Positions 60,207 to 64,000 of a stretch of 64,000 bases of DNA are shown one piece after another. The notes under the pieces were generated by a model, which saw only the letters and a list, made by a program, of their open reading frames with translations, was not told where the DNA came from and did not search any database. Source of the DNA: Streptomonospora wellingtoniae (GTDB lineage: Bacteria; Actinomycetota; Actinomycetes; Streptosporangiales; Streptosporangiaceae). The stretch is from positions 1 to 64,000 of the forward strand of contig NZ_JAVREK010000009.1 of assembly GCF_031845375.1 (NCBI RefSeq), in the 5' to 3' direction. Within the stretch, counting starts at the first letter, position 1. Each line of letters starts with the position of its first letter. Made by a program: the position numbers and the translations under genes.

Positions 60207-61042
60207 TCACACTCCAGCAGGCATGACGAAGGAACACCGGAAAACGGCGGACTGGGGCACCGTGAAACCGCGGGAGGGCCGGTGCGCGGAATGGCCCCAT
60301 CGCGGGGCACCGTCGCTGCAACACGGGACCCCGTTTGCTAAGTCCCGGTAGGTCGTTTATCTGCCCGTGATGTGAATTACGGTGCTGGAGCGCCCGCAGA
60401 GCCGGGATTCAGGCGAATGTGAGCGCGCGCACGATTGTGCGCCGCCCGGCGGGGCTTTGCCGTCCGGCGGCACCCGCGACCGCCGGCGTTGCGAATTCTT
60501 GGCGATCCGCATGCATGATCGGAGGTTGTGCGGATAGCCGGTCCCCTACACGCGATGGGAAGAGTCGAGGGCCTCTTCCGCGTGGGGGTGCTCGTCCCCA
60601 CGGGCACCCGGACTCGCGGACGGGAGTACGCGCAGCGCGGAAACCGTCCCAAGGCCGGCGCCCTGCGGTATTCGGGGGGAGCCGCGGGCGCCGGCCGCTT
60701 CCGCGTCGGGCAGCGTGCCTGCTCGCCCGGACGGCGCGGGGGATGATCCCGGCCGGGGCGCGGTCCGTCCGCAGCCGGCGCCCCGGCCGTCCGTACCGGC
60801 ACATCCGCGGCCCCGCCGGCCGGTGCCCGCAGTCTGAATGCGGCGAGCGCACGCGCTGCGGGGGCGCGCGTGCGCTCGTTCCGCGTCCCGCCGCCGGTCC
60901 GGGCGTCCGGTCGGCGGCGGGACGGTGGGCCGCGTGCACGGCGAGGTGCACGGCGGAGGGAGTGCGGCCCCCGCTGACCCCAGCGGCCGCACGCCCGCGG
61001 GAGCCGGGCCGGGAGGAGCGCCCGGCCCCCGAGTGCGGCCGG
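60207..61042. other. 836-bp stretch without a convincing gene
   Basis: Open frames exist on both strands (for example a 72-codon one at 60528) but none has a ribosome-binding site plus recognisable protein features, and their composition is Arg/Pro/Gly-rich as in shadow frames. Bases 60340-60400 are relatively AT-rich and may hold the MFS promoter. The GC-rich part 60840-61000 has several short inverted repeats after the chitinase stop. Confidence 0.5.
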
Positions 61043-63007
61043 TCAGGCGCCGTCGAGGGCGCCGTCGATCGCCGCCATCAGGCTGCCCTGGGCGTCGTCG
61101 CCGTCCAGGGACCAGGCCATGATCCCGCCCAGGCCCTGCTCCTTCGCCCAGGCGACCTTCTGCCGCATGGCGGTCGGGTCGTCGTAGGTCCAGAAGGTGG
61201 AGCCGTCGTAGAGCCAGGCCGTTCCGGCCTCGTCGTCGCGGTGCAGGGTGTAGCCGGTCAGGTCCTTGAGGTTCTTGTAGTCGTCGATCCCGTTCTCGAA
61301 GGGTCCCTGCGCCGCGCCGGAGGAGGGCTGGTGCAGCCCGTCGCCGTCGGGCCCGGCGGAGACTCCCGTCCACCCGCGGCCGTAGAAGGGGACGCCCATC
61401 ACCAGGTCGGCCGGGTCGGCGCCGCGGTCGATGTAGGCCTGGACCGTCTCCTGCGTGCTGTAGGTGTCGGGCCCGGGGTCGCCGGGGATCGGCGTGAGGT
61501 TGGACTGGTGGTTGGTGGTGTCCTCCCAGGCGCCGTGGAAGTCGTAGCCCTGCACGGTGACGAAGTCGAAGTCCTCCATCAGCGCGCCCACCTCGTAGCC
61601 GGCCTCGATCTTCTCCGGGTCCGCGGCCATGAAGGAGCTCAGCTCGTAGGAGCGGCCGTTCTCGGCCTCCAGGGCGTCGAGCTGCTCGCGGAACTCCTGC
61701 ACCAGGGCGGTGAAGTTCTGCTTGTCCTCGGGCCGGAAGGTGTTGTCGGGGTGGCCCGCCGAGGCCGGCCACTCCCAGTCGAGGTCGATGCCGTCGAAGA
61801 GTCCCGCGGCCGATCCGGTGCCGCCGGCTCCGTCGATGACCGGCAGGTTGCCCCGCAGGTACATGTCCACGCAGGAGCTGGCGAGCCGCTCGCGAGACTC
61901 GGCTGTCAGCGCGGCGTCGGAGAGGTTCTTCGACCACGTCCACCCGCCCAGCGAGATCAGCACCTTGAGGTCGGGGTGCTTCTCCTTGAGCTCGCGCAGC
62001 TGGTTGAAGTTGCCGCGCAGCGGCTGGTCCCAGGTGTCGGCGCTGCCGTCCACGCTCTCGGCCGCGCCGAAGGAGCGGCCGTAGTCGGCGTAGGCGTCGC
62101 CCTCGCCCGGCTGGTTGGCCATGAAGCACTGGCCGTCGGCCGAGACGTTGCCGAAGGCGTAGTTGACGTGGGTCAGCTTCTCGGCAGTGCCGCTGGTGTC
62201 GACGTCCTGGACCAGGTAGTCGCGGGCGTAGATGCCCCACTGGGTGAAGTAGCCGACCCTGCGGTCGCCGCCCGGCCCGGGGTCGCCGCCGTCGTCGGCG
62301 GGGGAGGTGCGCACGGTGACCGGGTCGCCGGCCGCCGACCGGTTGCCCGCGGCGTCGTAGGCCCGCACCGAGAACGTGTACTCGGTGTCGGCCGCCAGCC
62401 CGCCCACGGTGGTGCCGGTCGCGGTACCGGTGGTGGAGGCGGCGACCTCGCCGCCGCGCAGCACCTCGTAGCCGGCGACGCCGACGTCGTCGCTCGCGGC
62501 GTCCCAGTTCAGGGTGACGCTGTCGGCGGTCTGGGCGCCGGATCGCAGGCTCGCGGGAACCGAGGGCGCCTCGGTGTCCTCGGAGGGCGCGCCGCCCGAA
62601 CACGGTGCGCCGTCGATCGTGCAGGTCGTGGGCTCGGTGGCGGTCGTACCGGAGGAGAAGGAGCCGTTGAACCCGATCCCGTAGCTCCCGCCGGCGGGGA
62701 CCGGCGCGCCCCAGGAGGGCGGAGTGACGGTGTAGGTGCCGCCGGACTCGGCGACGTCGGCGTTCCACATGCTGCTCACGGCGGTGCCGTCGGGGAGGCT
62801 GAACTGCATCGTCCAGTCCCGCAGGGCGGTGTCGCCCTCGTTGATGATGGTGAACTGGCCGCTGTACCCGGTCTCCCAGGTCTGGCCCTCGGTGTAGACG
62901 ACGGTGGCCTCGGCGGCGGCCGCCGCGGGTGCGGCGTGCAGCGGGCTCACCGCGAGCGCGGCGGCGAGCGCCATCGCGGCCGCCGGTCTAATGCGGGGGA
63001 TCTTCAC
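61043..63007 (-). CDS. Secreted GH18 chitinase with CBM2 and FN3 domains (654 aa)
   Basis: Extracellular endochitinase. Signal peptide of about 35 residues (MALAAALAVSPLHAAPAAAA), family 2 carbohydrate-binding module (about 36-140, with WETGYSGQFTIINEGD and Trp residues), FN3 domain (about 148-235, VTLNWDAASDD), and GH18 barrel (about 248-654). Barrel motifs: LISLGGWTWS and FDGIDLDWEWP, whose catalytic acid is E412; also MGVPFYGRGW and GGIMAWSLDGD near the end. It degrades chitin for carbon and nitrogen. The GTG start has GGAG nine bases upstream. An operator-like TTAGGAAACTTAACTA lies about 230 bases upstream. Confidence 0.95.
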   Translation of the reverse strand: MKIPRIRPAAAMALAAALAVSPLHAAPAAAAAEATVVYTEGQTWETGYSGQFTIINEGDTALRDWTMQFSLPDGTAVSSMWNADVAESGGTYTVTPPSWGAPVPAGGSYGIGFNGSFSSGTTATEPTTCTIDGAPCSGGAPSEDTEAPSVPASLRSGAQTADSVTLNWDAASDDVGVAGYEVLRGGEVAASTTGTATGTTVGGLAADTEYTFSVRAYDAAGNRSAAGDPVTVRTSPADDGGDPGPGGDRRVGYFTQWGIYARDYLVQDVDTSGTAEKLTHVNYAFGNVSADGQCFMANQPGEGDAYADYGRSFGAAESVDGSADTWDQPLRGNFNQLRELKEKHPDLKVLISLGGWTWSKNLSDAALTAESRERLASSCVDMYLRGNLPVIDGAGGTGSAAGLFDGIDLDWEWPASAGHPDNTFRPEDKQNFTALVQEFREQLDALEAENGRSYELSSFMAADPEKIEAGYEVGALMEDFDFVTVQGYDFHGAWEDTTNHQSNLTPIPGDPGPDTYSTQETVQAYIDRGADPADLVMGVPFYGRGWTGVSAGPDGDGLHQPSSGAAQGPFENGIDDYKNLKDLTGYTLHRDDEAGTAWLYDGSTFWTYDDPTAMRQKVAWAKEQGLGGIMAWSLDGDDAQGSLMAAIDGALDGA

Positions 63008-63501
63008 GTTCGTTCGCTCCTACTGCGCCGAGCGGGGCGGGGGGAATGCGGTGCCGGGCGCGCGGGTCGGGCCGCTCGCTCGGCCGGTGGGGCGGCAGGG
63101 CGCCGGGCCGGGGGCCGGGCCGCCGCCGTGCGCGGCGGAGGCGGGCGGCAGCGGGGGCGCGCGGGCGTTGCCGGCGCAGGGGAAAGGCACGCTCATCGGG
63201 TTCCGTCCGTACTGCGATTGGTCTTCGCTTATTTTTTAGGAAACTTAACTATTAGTTCTTGGCGAAGCAATGGGACGAAGGGGATCAGGGTGCGGCGCCG
63301 ATCGCCGTGTGTACGCGGCGGGTGACCGGAACGGTCGGTGAGCTGGTCGCGTACAGGGTCGCGCGGTGCACTCGGCAGTGTTGGCCGAATCCGGCCACGA
63401 ACACACGTTGACCGGTGCGACGGAGTGGGGGAGTGCAGGTCGGGTCAGGGCAGGGGACGGCGCGGCGCGCGGGGCCCGCGGCTCCGCCCGTCGGTGCCGT
63501 C
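63008..63501. other. Chitinase upstream region with an AT-rich patch
   Basis: No gene seen. Bases 63215-63270 are strikingly AT-rich for this window. They include TTAGGAAACTTAACTA (63236-63251), close to the TTAGGAAA...TTTCCTAA-type palindromes found before secreted polysaccharidase genes of actinomycetes and read by ROK-family regulators. That comparison is from memory. The chitinase promoter is probably here. Confidence 0.4.
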
Positions 63502-64000
63502 TCAGCGCTGACCGCTGGAGCGGTCGGCGCCCAGGTGGTCGCGGAACCAGGCCATCGCGGCACCGGCGACCTGCTCCAGCGTCCCCGGCTCCTCGAACAG
63601 GTGGGTGGCGTCGGGCACCAGGTGCACCTCGTTGAGGACGTGCAGGTTCTCCGACGCGGCGAAGGAGACCCGCACGATCGGCTCGTCGGCGCTGCCCGCG
63701 ATCATCAGCACCGGCGCGGAGACCTCGGCGAGGCGGTCCTCGGCCAGGTCCACCCGGCCGCCGCGGGCGACCACCGCGCCCACCTGGCGCGGGCGGTCGG
63801 CCGCCGTCGTCAGCGCCGCGGCCGCTCCCGTGCTCGCCCCGAACAGGCCCACGTCCAGCTCGGCCGTCCGGGCGTCCCGCGCCAGCCAGTCGACGGCGGC
63901 CGTCAGCCGCCGTGTCAGCAGCCCGATGTCGAAGCGCAGTTCCCGAGTGGCCTGGTCGGCGCGGTCCTCGTCCTCGGTCAGCAGGTCGAGGAGCAGGGTC
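63502..64000 (-). CDS. Alpha/beta hydrolase (dienelactone hydrolase-like), N-terminus beyond window
   Basis: The last 165 residues of an alpha/beta hydrolase are visible. The nucleophile elbow is LFGASTGAAAAL (Ser in GASTG), the acid region is VLMIAGSADEPIV and the catalytic His is in VPDATHLFEEPG. Upstream residues to the window edge keep the same frame (TLLLDLLTEDEDRAD, then LRFDIGLLTRRL). The family is often found fused to or next to phosphoribosyltransferase domains in actinomycetes. Substrate unknown. The start codon is not in the window. Confidence 0.85.
   Translation of the reverse strand, partial: TLLLDLLTEDEDRADQATRELRFDIGLLTRRLTAAVDWLARDARTAELDVGLFGASTGAAAALTTAADRPRQVGAVVARGGRVDLAEDRLAEVSAPVLMIAGSADEPIVRVSFAASENLHVLNEVHLVPDATHLFEEPGTLEQVAGAAMAWFRDHLGADRSSGQR

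Noticed and set aside
60528..60746. A 72-codon plus-strand open frame in the gene-free stretch
   Set aside because: No ribosome-binding site and no -10 at leaderless spacing; Arg/Gly-rich composition as in shadow frames.

Overview
This is a very GC-rich chromosomal window from an actinomycete. Third codon positions are almost all G or C, GTG and even TTG starts are common, and the genes include EccC/EccD-type secretion proteins, an F420/PPOX oxidoreductase, a SapA-like spore protein and treYZ. The gene mix fits the Nocardiopsaceae/Streptosporangiales side of the phylum, but that placement is inference. I see no rRNA, tRNA, CRISPR array, transposase or phage gene.

Layout. 1-6268: a coupled minus-strand operon of SWIM zinc-finger, DUF5691, MoxR ATPase and DUF5682 proteins (the last is cut by the edge). 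6502-10899: single genes for an O-methyltransferase, a LURP-one-like protein, an orphan PstS lipoprotein and AroQ. 11098-16229: trehalose synthesis from glucan (treY, treZ) with an RlmA-type rRNA methyltransferase between them. 16496-40005: a type VII (ESX-like) secretion locus. It holds a membrane beta-propeller/FN3 protein, a SapA-like secreted protein, a PPOX enzyme, EccC and EccD, two paralogous two-gene cassettes (small EspC-like protein plus a ~850-residue helical protein), a WXG100-type pair, a one-helix membrane protein, MoxR, DUF58, a transglutaminase-like protein with no catalytic triad, a 25-codon micro-ORF, and a kinase-like protein with no catalytic aspartate. EccB, EccE and a mycosin are not in the window.

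40162-44178: lutABC (L-lactate oxidation) with a divergent GntR/FadR-type regulator and matching TGGTC operator sites. 44409-48759: a molybdenum hydroxylase whose 2Fe-2S and molybdopterin subunits are fused, with its FAD subunit and a divergent TetR regulator; palindromic operators overlap both promoters. 48769-49901: three small genes, two of them anchored proteins with ribosomal-L12-C-terminal-like domains. 49995-50756: an SDR dehydrogenase. 50835-57980: a purine-catabolism operon (pucC, pucE, 8-oxoguanine deaminase, pucD) with divergent pucR. 58164-64000: pentapeptide-repeat protein, Bcr/CflA-type MFS exporter, an 836-bp gene-poor stretch, a secreted GH18 chitinase and a partial alpha/beta hydrolase.

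Two patterns cut across the window. First, a 65-bp palindromic element occurs five times, always at the 3' end of at least one gene, with compensatory changes between its arms. Second, many genes that lack a Shine-Dalgarno sequence have a TAnnnT hexamer 6-8 bases before the start codon, which suggests leaderless mRNAs.
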